A model generated the notes under the pieces. That model was not told the DNA's origin. It made no database searches and saw only the letters and a program-made list of their open reading frames with translations. Both the position numbers and the translations under genes were made by a program. A stretch of 64,000 nucleotides of DNA from a bacterium (GTDB lineage: Bacteria; Bdellovibrionota_C; UBA2361; RFPC01): the NCBI GenBank assembly GCA_030428205.1, contig JAUIBK010000004.1:1-64000 (forward strand). Reading direction: 5' to 3'. This document shows, in pieces, positions 8,895 through 17,902 of the stretch (its first letter is position 1; every line of letters begins with the position of its first letter).

Positions 8895-10097
8895 ATGGTG
8901 CAATACTGGGGTATGAATCCACGCCCATTGAACCGCATAGATCTCCTTGCCTTGCTCGTCTTTCTCATCTTTGGGGGGTGGTTGTTTGGGGGGTATGCGT
9001 ATCCTGACCCCTATCTTCTTGCGCAAAGCTCATGGATTACGGCAAAAGCCCTTCCACTTGCTGGCTTGTTCCTCTATGTCCTCCTCTTTTTGTTGCTCAT
9101 GGGGCTTCGTACTGGGCGCTTATCAAGTTCTTCCTTCTTTCTTCTTGTCGGCGGGTTAGGAGTTGGCGCTCTTTTTCTCTTTCCATTTGGAAGTGAGTGG
9201 TTCTATTCAAAACGCTTCTCCCGCAAGCTCGATGGCTATCACGCTATTCTACAACTCAGCCCGCCAGCGTATCAGCCACGAGGAGAGGGCAAGAATATTT
9301 TTTGTTTGGGGGGCTCAACGACTGCCTGGGCTGACTCTGAGGGGCAGGACTGGCCTTCTCGTGTGCAGCAACAGCTACGCGTGCAGTTAGGAAGTGATAG
9401 TGTGCATGTGCATAACCTCGGCAAGGAGTGGTACACCACCTTGCATACCTTGGTTAACTACGAGGCGAATCTTCGTCACCATAAGCCTGATACAATTGTT
9501 GTCATGCATGGGGTAAACGATCTCCTGATGAATGCTGATTTTAGTTATTTTAGTGTAGGGCCGTTTCGCGAAGATTACGGACATTTTCTTGGCCCCATCA
9601 AACATCTGATCAAAAGAGAAACTTTGGTTCAACGACTGCGGGGAATGCTTGGCGCTGGATGGTATCATACGCCCAGAAAGCAACTCTTTCCCGACTCCTT
9701 TCCAGGCCTCAAGCCTTTTGTGAGGAATCTTCATACTATTATCGATCTCGCTCAAGCCGACCAGACTAAGGTTATCTTGATGACCCAACCCTACTTCCCG
9801 CACCTTGGTATGACCCAGGACGAGGAAGATTCACTCTACATGCTCAAAATGGAAGCGGTAGGCCCAAGGGTAAGATGGAGTCTGGATGCTGCGATCAAAG
9901 GGTTTGCTGCTTACAATAATGCCGTGCGTGAAGTCGCCCGTGAGAGAAAGGTAGCTCTGATCGATCTTGAGTCCGCTCTCCCCAAAGAGCAGAAGTACTT
10001 CTCTGATGATGTACACTATTCAGATGAGGCGTATCCTCTACTGAGTGAGTACGTAGCCCGTGAGATTGCAAGCAGTGATACGTTAGAGTCGCTCTAA
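8895..10097 (+). CDS. Membrane-anchored SGNH/GDSL hydrolase
   Basis: A 400-residue protein with three hydrophobic helices in the first 100 residues, followed by an extracytoplasmic SGNH domain. Block I is FCLGGSTTAW (Ser141), block III VVMHGVNDLL, and block V SDDVHYS (Asp371/372, His374), so the catalytic triad is complete. SGNH domains in this arrangement usually deacetylate or acetylate polysaccharides. The annotated ATG (8895) could be replaced by ATG 8913 (MNPRPLNRID), six codons later; neither has a strong ribosome site. The 3-prime end overlaps the convergent HAD gene by 15 bases. Confidence 0.85.
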   Translation: MVQYWGMNPRPLNRIDLLALLVFLIFGGWLFGGYAYPDPYLLAQSSWITAKALPLAGLFLYVLLFLLLMGLRTGRLSSSSFFLLVGGLGVGALFLFPFGSEWFYSKRFSRKLDGYHAILQLSPPAYQPRGEGKNIFCLGGSTTAWADSEGQDWPSRVQQQLRVQLGSDSVHVHNLGKEWYTTLHTLVNYEANLRHHKPDTIVVMHGVNDLLMNADFSYFSVGPFREDYGHFLGPIKHLIKRETLVQRLRGMLGAGWYHTPRKQLFPDSFPGLKPFVRNLHTIIDLAQADQTKVILMTQPYFPHLGMTQDEEDSLYMLKMEAVGPRVRWSLDAAIKGFAAYNNAVREVARERKVALIDLESALPKEQKYFSDDVHYSDEAYPLLSEYVAREIASSDTLESL

Positions 10098-11006
10098 TCC
10101 TAATACTACTTTAAGTTGCGCAAGTTCGGTGAGTATGACATCAGGTTGACTTCCGTTGAGTGAAGGATCATCTTCTCGCAGCCGTAAGGAGCGTGCGTCT
10201 CCTGCGAAAAGTGCAGTTTTCATGCCTTGACGAGCTGCTCCGTGTACATCGTTTTTCATATCGTTTCCGACATAGAGAGCTTGGTGAGGTTCAAGGTTGA
10301 GTCTCTGCAGCCCATCGAGGACTGATTGGAAAATGATCGGAGAGGGCTTAGAAGCTCTACACTGAAAGGACCATGAAGTGAGCTCTGGAGCAAACCCACA
10401 CTCCCCAACGCTCTTTCCAGCAAAAGCATCAAACAGATAAAGAGAGTAGAACTGTGCATTTGAGATAAGTCCGAAGGGGACTTGTGCGAATTGTAATGCA
10501 GAAAGAGTTTCATGAAAGCCAGGCATAAGTGCAGCCTTATTGAGCCTGTATTCATATTCAATAGCGAGAAGCTGTAATGATTCTTGGGAAATTTCGCCAG
10601 AGATAAGGCCCTGTGCACGGAGTGGTTCGATTAAGTCTTTCCAAAGAGCAACGATGTCCATCTCAGGGTGGTCAATGCCCTCTGCTCGGAGCCATTCTCT
10701 TTGGGCAGCATTTAATTCGCCATAACGTGAAATTGCATTTCCAATATTTCGATCGGTAAGAGAAAAGCCAGCAGACTGTAGCGCATCAATAAACGCGTGG
10801 CGGTGCATATCACTCTCTGTTGTTCCGATTTCGCCTGCTTCTGAGACGAAGAGCGTTCCGTACACATCAAACAAGACGGCTTTAACATCATCAAGGCGTG
10901 GTAGCTGAGGTTGCACCTCTGTTGGGATCGGAGAGATATCAGGCGAGAGGTGTTGAATTCTTTCTATGATATCCTGACGAGAAATGTTTCTGTGTACTGC
11001 GACCAT
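10083..11006 (-). CDS. HAD-superfamily hydrolase (haloacid dehalogenase-like)
   Basis: A 307-residue HAD protein with motif I LFDVYGTLF (nucleophile Asp47, Tyr at +2 as in dehalogenase-type members), LISNAQF (motif II) and YVGNDMKNDVHGAARQGMKT (motif IV). HADs of this kind are mostly phosphatases of small metabolites. A 40-residue N-terminal extension (MVAVHRNISRQD...) precedes the core. It lies beside the glucosylglycerate-type cluster and could supply the phosphatase step there, but it points the other way, and the histidine phosphatase at 15657 is an equally good candidate. Substrate unassigned. Confidence 0.85.
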   Translation of the reverse strand: MVAVHRNISRQDIIERIQHLSPDISPIPTEVQPQLPRLDDVKAVLFDVYGTLFVSEAGEIGTTESDMHRHAFIDALQSAGFSLTDRNIGNAISRYGELNAAQREWLRAEGIDHPEMDIVALWKDLIEPLRAQGLISGEISQESLQLLAIEYEYRLNKAALMPGFHETLSALQFAQVPFGLISNAQFYSLYLFDAFAGKSVGECGFAPELTSWSFQCRASKPSPIIFQSVLDGLQRLNLEPHQALYVGNDMKNDVHGAARQGMKTALFAGDARSLRLREDDPSLNGSQPDVILTELAQLKVVLGLERL

Positions 11007-11250
11007 GCCTTTTATCTTGGTTTAGGAGGGATACAGTCTGACAAAGCTTGCTTGTAACATACTGAACTGCCTCAGGTAAACAGCATTTGATTTTTGGCAA
11101 TAAACCACGTCTAATCACGCTATTAGCTACTGCTGATCTTTTCCATTCTTTCTTTTGAGTATCTGTGACTCAACGCCTTAGCACCTGACAGGGTACTTAT
11201 CTTGATTTTTAGATGTACTCGTTCCTTAAGGCGTTTTCTCGCTGTCCTTT

Positions 11251-11320
11251 GCTCTAGCTTATTTTACTCCGGCTAGAGCCGAGGGCAGCGGTACCGGAGT
11301 AGGTTCTCTCCGCTGTTTTA
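11251..11320 (+). promoter_or_regulatory. Structured leader with competing hairpins upstream of the GT81 gene
   Basis: GCTCTAGC (11251-11258) pairs with GCTAGAGC (11272-11279). ACTCCGG (11266-11272) pairs with CCGGAGT (11294-11300). CAGCGG (11286-11291) pairs with CCGCTG (11310-11315), followed by TTTTA. The first two helices share base 11272 and interleave, so they should exclude each other, as in attenuators or riboswitches. No known riboswitch class is recognised. The wider 11007-11376 gap holds no gene. Confidence 0.45.
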
Positions 11321-11376
11321 CCTTGATGACATTCCGTTCAGTTAAGGCTCAGGTTTAAACCGAAAGGAGGGGAAGT

Positions 11377-12594
11377 TTGGACTTCCAGCAACCTGGCATT
11401 ACCACCTTGCATGATCTTGCAGGTGGACAAGCAGCTTCGGCTGCGCGAGTTGAGGCTCTTCGGAAAAGGGACAAAAAGCTCGGGCTCTTTTTGCCTGCGC
11501 TGTATCGTGATCTTCACAGCGACAGTATGCGTGTCATCGTTGACGAGCTCCGCTCGGTCGACTGGCTCGACATGATCGTTCCTGCTGTGACTTTCCGCGA
11601 TACTCCACCTTCACCGGAGAGAGTCAAAGAGGTCGGTGAGCTGTTTGCGGAGTTTGCTTCGCCTGTGAAACCGATCTGGATTAATAGTGAGCCCATTCAG
11701 GGCTTGCTCGATGAGCTCAAGACCAAAGGGATCGATGTTGGCCCGAATGGAAAGGGGCGTACGGTCTGGCTCGGCGTTGGCTACATGTTGGCCAGCGACA
11801 TGGACGTTATCGCACTACATGACTGCGATATCGTTGGTTACCGTGGGGATTTGGTCAATCGACTCTTCTTTCCTGCGGTGAAGTTCGACTATGAGTTCGT
11901 TAAGGGCTACTACGCCCGAGCTCATGGTGGTCTCTACGGTCGTGTGACGAGGCTTCTCGTATGGCCGTTGCTCGGTTCGTTCGCTCGACTCCGTTCGGGG
12001 GTTCCGTTTGTGAACTTCGCTCGCAGTTTTCGTTATCCCCTGAGCGGTGAATTCGCGATGGGGGCGGATCTGGCCGAGCGTATCAGTCTCGAGAATGGTT
12101 GGGGGCTTGAAGTAGGTTCGCTTGCTCAGGTCTTCAAGCTGCTCTCGCTTTCGGAGGTTGCACAGGTGGATCTCGGTATTAACTACGAGCACCATCACCA
12201 ACCGCTGGGGCAAGACAGCGACTCGGGTCTCCAACGGATGGCCGTTGAGATCGTCTCTAGTCTTCTTCGTACGATGGCTGGTACGGGTGTTACTTTCGAG
12301 AAACACGCGTTGTTTGCTGCGTTCGATGAGGTAGGAAGAGATCTCATCCGTGCCTACCGATCGGATGCTGCATTCAACGGGCTTCCTTACGATCGCATGG
12401 CTGAACGTGATCAACTCGAACTCTATACCAGGTCCCTGGAGAAGGGGTTTGCCAAGTTCGAGGAAGAGCCGAGCCGAAGTGTTGGGGTGAAGCTTCCTTC
12501 GTGGCGTACCATTGAAGAAGAATTCCCTGGTACCTCGGCAGAGCTTGTTCAACGCATCGAGACAGGTCCTGAGCACCTTCGTCAGTCCCCCTGA
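11377..12594 (+). CDS. GT81-family glycosyltransferase, glucosyl-3-phosphoglycerate synthase-like
   Basis: A 405-residue GT-A enzyme resembling GpgS/mannosylglycerate synthases (GT81), which transfer glucose or mannose from a nucleotide sugar to 3-phosphoglycerate to make compatible solutes. GPNGKGRTVWLG precedes the donor site, and the metal-binding DXD motif is HDCDI (Asp149, Asp151). GINYEHHHQPLG lies in the acceptor region. A TTG start at 11377 is set by an outstanding AAGGAGG at 11364-11370. The next gene encodes a GH13_18 phosphorylase, which fits glucosylglycerate turnover. Codons here end in C or G more often than in the flanking genes, suggesting high expression or different ancestry. 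Donor sugar not certain. Confidence 0.78.
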   Translation: MDFQQPGITTLHDLAGGQAASAARVEALRKRDKKLGLFLPALYRDLHSDSMRVIVDELRSVDWLDMIVPAVTFRDTPPSPERVKEVGELFAEFASPVKPIWINSEPIQGLLDELKTKGIDVGPNGKGRTVWLGVGYMLASDMDVIALHDCDIVGYRGDLVNRLFFPAVKFDYEFVKGYYARAHGGLYGRVTRLLVWPLLGSFARLRSGVPFVNFARSFRYPLSGEFAMGADLAERISLENGWGLEVGSLAQVFKLLSLSEVAQVDLGINYEHHHQPLGQDSDSGLQRMAVEIVSSLLRTMAGTGVTFEKHALFAAFDEVGRDLIRAYRSDAAFNGLPYDRMAERDQLELYTRSLEKGFAKFEEEPSRSVGVKLPSWRTIEEEFPGTSAELVQRIETGPEHLRQSP

Positions 12595-12773
12595 CGGGCG
12601 AGTTCAAGGCCTGATAACGACATGCAAGCTGTGTTCCTGCGGAATACCGGGAGCCTAAGGTTTCTCCAGTACCAGCTTGCCTGTCACTCTCTTGTCTTGT
12701 CTCAATGAGGATTTTTTCTCATCTCAAGTGTGGCGTATTGACGTCGAGATGAAACTCTATAAAGTTAACCCCT

Positions 12774-14675
12774 ATGGTCTCTTCACAAGCAGTTTCCCCC
12801 TCGAGTGCTCACGTTCATCCCTGGTGGGTCAGAATTCACCAGATTCTCTTAAAGGTGTATGGAGAACGGGGGGACGAGTTACTCAAGCAGCTTCTCGAGC
12901 TTTCGACCTCTTTTGAGTCTTCTTCTCATTCACCATCCTCACCGCAGCTTCAATATTCTTATCAAGATATTGCACTTATTACTTACGCAGATACTTTCCT
13001 AGGCGACGAGACATCACCTTCACCGTTGTCGGCTTTGAATGCGTTTTTTTCACAAGAGAAGCTCTCTGAGGTTTTCTCGTTAACTCATCTCCTTCCTTTT
13101 TATCCCTGGGATACCGATCGGGGATTTTCCGTGAAAGACTATTATGCGGTAGCAGATGAGAATGGATCGTGGAATGACATTGCTACACTTTCGAAACAAT
13201 CAAAGCTGATGTTTGACTTTGTTACGAACCATGCATCGATTGAGAACCCCCTTGTACAAAACGCTCTTATTGAACGGCATCTCTGTGTGGATGATGTTCG
13301 TTATGAGACCTACGCGTCTTTTAAAGATTTTGTAATCTGCTTTTCAGAAGAAGAGCTTCCGGATTCTGAAACCATTGCTCAGCTTGCTCGTCCAAGAGCA
13401 CATTCTGCTTTCACCCACTATGTTGTTTATGAAACTCACGATGGAACATTAAGAGCTTCTCTTGGCTCACAAGTAGAACATGCCTCTCGTATGAAGAAAC
13501 TCCTTGGAAGTGGTTCTGTCTGGACTACTTTTTCTCGTGGGTGTGATGAGCAGGGGAGAGAAGAAACAAAACAGGTGGATCTCAATTTTGCTAACCCCAA
13601 TGTCCTCCTAGAGTCTCTCAAGATACTTCTGTTTTACGTCTCTCAAGGTTCTCACTTTATTCGTCTTGATGCAGCTGGGTATATCTGGAAACAGCTCGGA
13701 AGCCGCTCTCTGCATGAGCCAGAGGTTTTCGAGTTGTTAGAAGTGTTTTGGAAGTTTATGGCTTTAACCGCACCAGGTGTGACAACAATTGCTGAAGTTA
13801 ATGAGCCTCAGGATTCTGCATTTCTCTACCTTGGTGAAGAAGATGCCTGGTGTTCTGATGTCGTATATCAATTTACTCATTTTCCCCTCGCTATCCATGC
13901 GCTCTTTACTCAAGATGCTACTCGGTATGCGAAGTGGATTGAGACAACGGCAAGTGCAAAGGGACGTCAATTTATCACAGTGCTCGGTACTCACGATGGT
14001 ATGGGCTTTAAGCCTCTTCACGGAATATTGCCAGTAGAAGAGATCGATCGTTTTTCTTCCTTTCTTGTAGAGGCCAGAGAGATTTTTCCTAACTATGCAA
14101 AGCTTCCTGGTGGAAAAGAAATTATCTATGAGATGTGTGCAACCCCCTGGGAAATTATCAATGATACCGAGGAGGATATTCCATTTGGGTTGCAGCTTTC
14201 ACGTTATCTCCTTATTGCTGCTATGGGACTAAGCATTCGTGGTCTTCCGGCGATCTACGTTAATGGCCTCCTTGGTGTGCCAAATTACATGCCAGAGGAA
14301 GGTGTCGATGAGAATCGTACGGTCAATAGAGAGTGTTTTACAGAACAACGAATCGCTGAGCATCTACAAGACGGAGCTTCTGGTCGTGCTATTTTCAATG
14401 GAGTGTGCCACCTTCTTAAAGTCCGACGAGCTCAAGAAGCTTTTGATCCCACAGCTCCAGATATTGAAGTTGTTCCCTCTTCGAATAAAGCTCTTTTGCA
14501 ACTTGTTCTTCCTGCGAAAAACAGAGACGAAACAATTTATGCTTTTTACAATCTCTCAGAGAGAGCAATCCCAGCGAATGCTCCATCGGCACTCAGGGAT
14601 GTTGTGACTGGAAAAGAGATCTCTTCGTCCTTTGAGCTCTCCCCGTATGAATTTGTTTGGCTTAAGGCTTCGTAA
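12774..14675 (+). CDS. GH13_18 sugar phosphorylase (glucosylglycerate or sucrose phosphorylase)
   Basis: A 633-residue alpha-amylase-clan enzyme of the sucrose-phosphorylase subfamily, which cleaves an alpha-glucoside with phosphate to give glucose 1-phosphate. The TIM-barrel landmarks are LTHLLPFYPWDTDRGFSV, DFVTNHAS, FIRLDAA with nucleophile Asp299, TIAEVNEP with acid/base Glu341, and GTHDGMG with Asp408. A roughly 60-residue N-terminal extension makes it longer than classic sucrose phosphorylase (about 500) and closer to glucosylglycerate phosphorylases, in keeping with the GT81 gene upstream. The fructokinase-like gene just downstream would instead suit sucrose. ATG at 12774 lacks a good ribosome site; a slightly later start cannot be excluded. 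Confidence 0.88.
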   Translation: MVSSQAVSPSSAHVHPWWVRIHQILLKVYGERGDELLKQLLELSTSFESSSHSPSSPQLQYSYQDIALITYADTFLGDETSPSPLSALNAFFSQEKLSEVFSLTHLLPFYPWDTDRGFSVKDYYAVADENGSWNDIATLSKQSKLMFDFVTNHASIENPLVQNALIERHLCVDDVRYETYASFKDFVICFSEEELPDSETIAQLARPRAHSAFTHYVVYETHDGTLRASLGSQVEHASRMKKLLGSGSVWTTFSRGCDEQGREETKQVDLNFANPNVLLESLKILLFYVSQGSHFIRLDAAGYIWKQLGSRSLHEPEVFELLEVFWKFMALTAPGVTTIAEVNEPQDSAFLYLGEEDAWCSDVVYQFTHFPLAIHALFTQDATRYAKWIETTASAKGRQFITVLGTHDGMGFKPLHGILPVEEIDRFSSFLVEAREIFPNYAKLPGGKEIIYEMCATPWEIINDTEEDIPFGLQLSRYLLIAAMGLSIRGLPAIYVNGLLGVPNYMPEEGVDENRTVNRECFTEQRIAEHLQDGASGRAIFNGVCHLLKVRRAQEAFDPTAPDIEVVPSSNKALLQLVLPAKNRDETIYAFYNLSERAIPANAPSALRDVVTGKEISSSFELSPYEFVWLKAS

Positions 14676-14684
14676 CCTTCATTC

Positions 14685-15599
14685 ATGCATGAATCTTCAC
14701 TTCCTCAGTATCAGGCGCTCGCTTTTGGAGAATTTCTCTGGGATCAACTCTCAACGGGAGACGTATTAGGAGGAGCGCCAGGAAACTTCATTTTCCACCT
14801 TACACAACTCGGAACCTCTGCTGCTGTCGTTACAAGAGTAGGTATTGACCCCTTAGGGCAACAAGCACTTGAGCTCTATGCTCACGCAGGGTGCTCGACG
14901 CACCTTATCCAACACGATCCTCATCATCCGACAGGAACGGTTACGGTGGAACTGAATGATGCGGGCTCTCCAAGTTACACCATTCATCAAGCGGTTGCTT
15001 ACGATTATATTGAGCTCACAGATGAGCTCCTCTCGTGTGCAGAGCATGCAAAACTCATTCATTATAGTACTCTTGTACAACGGAGCGAGAAAGCTCGAGA
15101 GACTCTCTACTCACTTCTTCAATCTACACCCCATTCGATACACCTTCTTGATCTTAATTTGCGCCCGAAGTGCTATTCGAAGGAAACGGTTACGCACTCT
15201 TTGAGCTTCGCAGATATCATAAAACTCAATGATGAAGAAGTTGTGGAGGTGTGTCGCCTTCTTGAGATCGGCACTTTATCTCCTCAAGCCTTTTCTCAGA
15301 TGCTCTTTGAAAAGTTTCACGTTGGTATTTGCCTCGTTACGATGGGAAAAGATGGGGTGCTCGCATTTTCACCAAATGAAAACGTGAGCATTCCCGGTAT
15401 TTCTGTACAAGTAGAAGACACTGTGGGAGCAGGAGATGCCTTCACGGCTGGATTTGTACACTCCTATCTCCAAGAGAAACCTCTTCAAGAGAGTTGCCAG
15501 TCTGGAAACCAGCTCGGAGCACTTGTAGCAAGTAAGCAGGGGGGGATGCCACACATCTCTAAAGAAGAGCTTTCGAATCTATTGAAGACAATTTTTTGA
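14685..15599 (+). CDS. PfkB-family sugar kinase (fructokinase-like)
   Basis: A 304-residue ribokinase-fold kinase. The N-terminal substrate motif GGAPGNFIFHLTQLG and the C-terminal DTVGAGDAFTAGF (residues 245-257, catalytic Asp251) are intact. FGEFLWDQLSTGDVLGGAPGN is typical of fructokinases, which make fructose 6-phosphate. It starts 10 bases after the phosphorylase stop, surely in one operon. Sucrose phosphorolysis followed by fructose phosphorylation is one reading; phosphorylating glycerate or another released acceptor is another. Length and motifs are normal for the family. Confidence 0.88.
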   Translation: MHESSLPQYQALAFGEFLWDQLSTGDVLGGAPGNFIFHLTQLGTSAAVVTRVGIDPLGQQALELYAHAGCSTHLIQHDPHHPTGTVTVELNDAGSPSYTIHQAVAYDYIELTDELLSCAEHAKLIHYSTLVQRSEKARETLYSLLQSTPHSIHLLDLNLRPKCYSKETVTHSLSFADIIKLNDEEVVEVCRLLEIGTLSPQAFSQMLFEKFHVGICLVTMGKDGVLAFSPNENVSIPGISVQVEDTVGAGDAFTAGFVHSYLQEKPLQESCQSGNQLGALVASKQGGMPHISKEELSNLLKTIF

Positions 15600-15656
15600 A
15601 ATGACCTCTAGGTAGAGTATACTACGGATCTGTATACTTAGTGGAGTTGACCTGTA

Positions 15657-16529
15657 ATGCAAACCCCTCCTGTCGAAGACCATCGATCGATCGATGAAAA
15701 CCAATCCCTTGTTGTTCCAAAACTTGAAATGCCCGCATGTCTTGCCGTCGTTCGTCACGGAGAGAGTGAAGCGAACCTTGTCCAGCGTGCAGTAAAAGAA
15801 GGTGTTCTTTCTGAGTATCCTCAAGGATTTTCAAGTATTCCCGATCGTGAATTTCGACTTTCAAAGCTCGGTTGTCAGCAAGCAGAGAAGACAGGTCTTT
15901 GGTTGAAGGAACAGTATCCTGGCGGCTTTGATGTTATTTTTGTCTCTGATCATGTTCGAGCAAAGGAAACTGCTGCACTCGTCTGTCGATCAGCTGGCTG
16001 GGAAGATGTTACGATACTTGTTGATCCTATGGTAGGGGAACGACATTGGGGGCGTTTTTCTGAGGCTGAAGCCCAAGTACGTGACCGAATTATGGGAGAA
16101 AGGAGGCGGGATCCTCTCCATGCCGCTATGCCTGATGGTGAAACGCTTTTATCTACTCGGCACCGTTCACGTATTCTTCTCGAAAGAGTTTCTCGGGAAT
16201 TCGCTGGAGCTCACGTGCTTGCATTCTCTCACGGTGAATATATCGAAGCGCTTTGGGCTGAGATCGAGCATATGAGTACGGAACGTCAACGTGAGTTTTT
16301 TCACTCTGAGGCTGGTGATATTCGAAACTGTCAGATCGTAGAATTTTCAAGTGTAGATCCTGTAAGTAATGAAAATGATGGAAAATTACGCTGGGTGCGC
16401 AGTTCCTGCCCTCAGGCTCAAGTCTTTAGAGATTGGAACAGAATGGCTCCTAAAAAATTCACTCCAACTGAGTTACTCGAGCAAGTATACCGATACCCAA
16501 ATCTTGATTTTGGAGATATGAAAGATTAG
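15657..16529 (+). CDS. Histidine phosphatase (phosphoglycerate mutase-like)
   Basis: A 290-residue histidine-phosphatase-superfamily protein with the phospho-acceptor motif VVRHGESEAN (His34). The second histidine is in LAFSHGEYIEAL. GERHWGRFSEAEAQ lies between them. Members dephosphorylate sugar phosphates or act as mutases. Mycobacterial glucosyl-3-phosphoglycerate phosphatase belongs to this superfamily, so it could complete glucosylglycerate synthesis after the GT81 enzyme. That role is inferred from position only. The N-terminal 25 residues precede the fold and may be dispensable. It is the last gene of the cluster, followed by a long repeat element. Confidence 0.82.
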   Translation: MQTPPVEDHRSIDENQSLVVPKLEMPACLAVVRHGESEANLVQRAVKEGVLSEYPQGFSSIPDREFRLSKLGCQQAEKTGLWLKEQYPGGFDVIFVSDHVRAKETAALVCRSAGWEDVTILVDPMVGERHWGRFSEAEAQVRDRIMGERRRDPLHAAMPDGETLLSTRHRSRILLERVSREFAGAHVLAFSHGEYIEALWAEIEHMSTERQREFFHSEAGDIRNCQIVEFSSVDPVSNENDGKLRWVRSSCPQAQVFRDWNRMAPKKFTPTELLEQVYRYPNLDFGDMKD

Positions 16530-16544
16530 AGCTATGCCCCCTAC

Positions 16545-16935
16545 AAATGAAAATGCCTAGAGTGGTCACCAAAAACAACGCCACTTCGTGGCATTATTTT
16601 CGAGGATTGCTATAGATTCAATAAGCTGAGACGCTTCTTGTGGAAAGCCCCTTCTACGGACAAGGAGCAGGCCTTATCTCTTTCTAGCGAGGAGTATATA
16701 CCCCGTAACCTTAGGTTTGTCGTACTCTCTAGATATATTCGCCGCGTACCGTGGTGTGAAAGCTGATCGCTTTCACGCCTTGTTTCTCCACGGGGTATAT
16801 TTGTCTTCCCCAGGGAAATACGATGCTTTCGCATCATATTTCCCATGCGACGTCCCCGAGGACGCCTCGCAGCTGCTGCGCAGCTGATATACTCAGTGAG
16901 TTTTTCTCCGACAAACCTGTGGTCACTGAGTATAG
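16545..16935. repeat. Long multi-hairpin intergenic element (family H, long copy)
   Basis: About 390 bases of nested inverted repeats. AGGTTTGTCG (near 16711) pairs with CGACAAACCT (near 16908) and encloses most of the element. TATACCCCGT pairs with ACGGGGTATA (near 16789-16800). GTGAAAG/CTTTCAC, GGGAAATA/TATTTCCC and CAGCTGCTGCGCAGCTG form inner hairpins. The 32 bases at 16789-16820 recur exactly, inverted, at 44406-44437. The 5-prime part matches the short copy at 5922-6019. No coding potential is seen. It occupies the gap between the histidine phosphatase and the flagellar operon. Confidence 0.85.
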
Positions 16936-17028
16936 ATCATGTTTTCTGCTGTCAGTTCTTTGACTCTTTTGTTCCTCTCTCTTTCTTCTAACACATTAAG
17001 ATTACATAGTTTGTACTGAAGAGACTCG

Positions 17029-17044
17029 TGGCATACGGATTGCT
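17029..17044 (+). promoter_or_regulatory. Sigma-54 promoter upstream of motA
   Basis: TGGCATACGGATTGCT matches the -24/-12 consensus TGGCAC-N5-TTGC, with exactly 10 bases between the invariant GG (17030-17031) and GC (17042-17043). Transcription would start near 17055 and give a leader of about 40 bases before the ATG at 17095. Sigma-54 control is common for middle flagellar genes. Confidence 0.75.
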
Positions 17045-17094
17045 TTTCTTATTCTTTGGCGGACTCTGTCGCCAATCAAGAAAAGGAAGAAGAT

Positions 17095-17898
17095 ATGCGT
17101 TTATTACCTCGCTTTCGTGCCCCACGTATCTCGTACGGACAATTTGATCCGAGCGTAGCTCGTGGACTTGCCGTGTGTGCACTCTTTATCTTTGGAGGCA
17201 TGCTCCTCGGTGGTCAGGGCGCTTCGTTTATTAGTCTCGCTGGCCTTGCCATTGTGATTGGGGGAACGTTTGGTGCTACCTCGATTCAGCACTCATCGGG
17301 CGATCTTGCTCTTGCAAAAGAGGGATTTCTTGAAACTTTATACCGTACGTCTCGTCCTTCAATAGGTGAGCGTGTGGCCTACTTTACAAAGCTTTCCAAA
17401 GTGGTCAAGCGAGATGGGCTTATGCCTCTTGACCGTGAAGCGAACAGAGCAACGGACTCATTCTTACGCCTTGGACTAGAGCTATGTGTTGATAGGTATG
17501 CACCTGAAGAAATCCGCCAGATCTTAGAAAATGAGATGAAAAGCTCCTATGAACGAGATCTCCGTAAAGTAAGCGTATTTGAGAGTCTCGGTGGGTACGC
17601 TCCAGCTATGGGTTTGATTGGTACGTTGATTGGCCTGGTGCAGATGCTTCATTCCTTAGGTGACGCCGCTCAAGTAGGCCCGGCTATGTCTGTGGCGCTA
17701 CTGACAACCCTTTACGGAGCGCTTTTAGCGAACATCGTATTCTTCCCAATAGCCGGTAAATTACGGGCTCAACTCGAGCAAGCTGTTCATGTAAAGTCCG
17801 TAACACTTGAAGGGATTTTAAGTGTTGCACAAGAAGAAAATTCGGTTGTGCTCGGTCAACGTCTCCAGAGTTTTCAGTCGCTCCAAGAGGTAGGTTAG
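17095..17898 (+). CDS. motA: Flagellar stator protein MotA
   Basis: A 267-residue four-helix inner-membrane stator subunit that conducts ions with MotB and drives the rotor. The helix-3 block FESLGGYAPAMGLIGTLIGLVQML and the helix-4 block GPAMSVALLTTLYGALLANIVFFPIAGKLR are diagnostic. The cytosolic loop with KRDGLMPLD lies between helices 2 and 3. ATG 17095, directly behind AAGGAAGAAG, was chosen over the in-frame TTG at 17056, which would lie at the predicted transcription start. It opens the first flagellar transcription unit and is followed by two MotB-like genes instead of one. Confidence 0.92.
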   Translation: MRLLPRFRAPRISYGQFDPSVARGLAVCALFIFGGMLLGGQGASFISLAGLAIVIGGTFGATSIQHSSGDLALAKEGFLETLYRTSRPSIGERVAYFTKLSKVVKRDGLMPLDREANRATDSFLRLGLELCVDRYAPEEIRQILENEMKSSYERDLRKVSVFESLGGYAPAMGLIGTLIGLVQMLHSLGDAAQVGPAMSVALLTTLYGALLANIVFFPIAGKLRAQLEQAVHVKSVTLEGILSVAQEENSVVLGQRLQSFQSLQEVG

Positions 17899-17902
17899 CA
17901 AG

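Noticed and set aside
11815..12576. 253-residue minus-strand reading frame
   Set aside because: Antisense to the GT81 gene, whose motifs are clear; a product of its GC-rich third positions.
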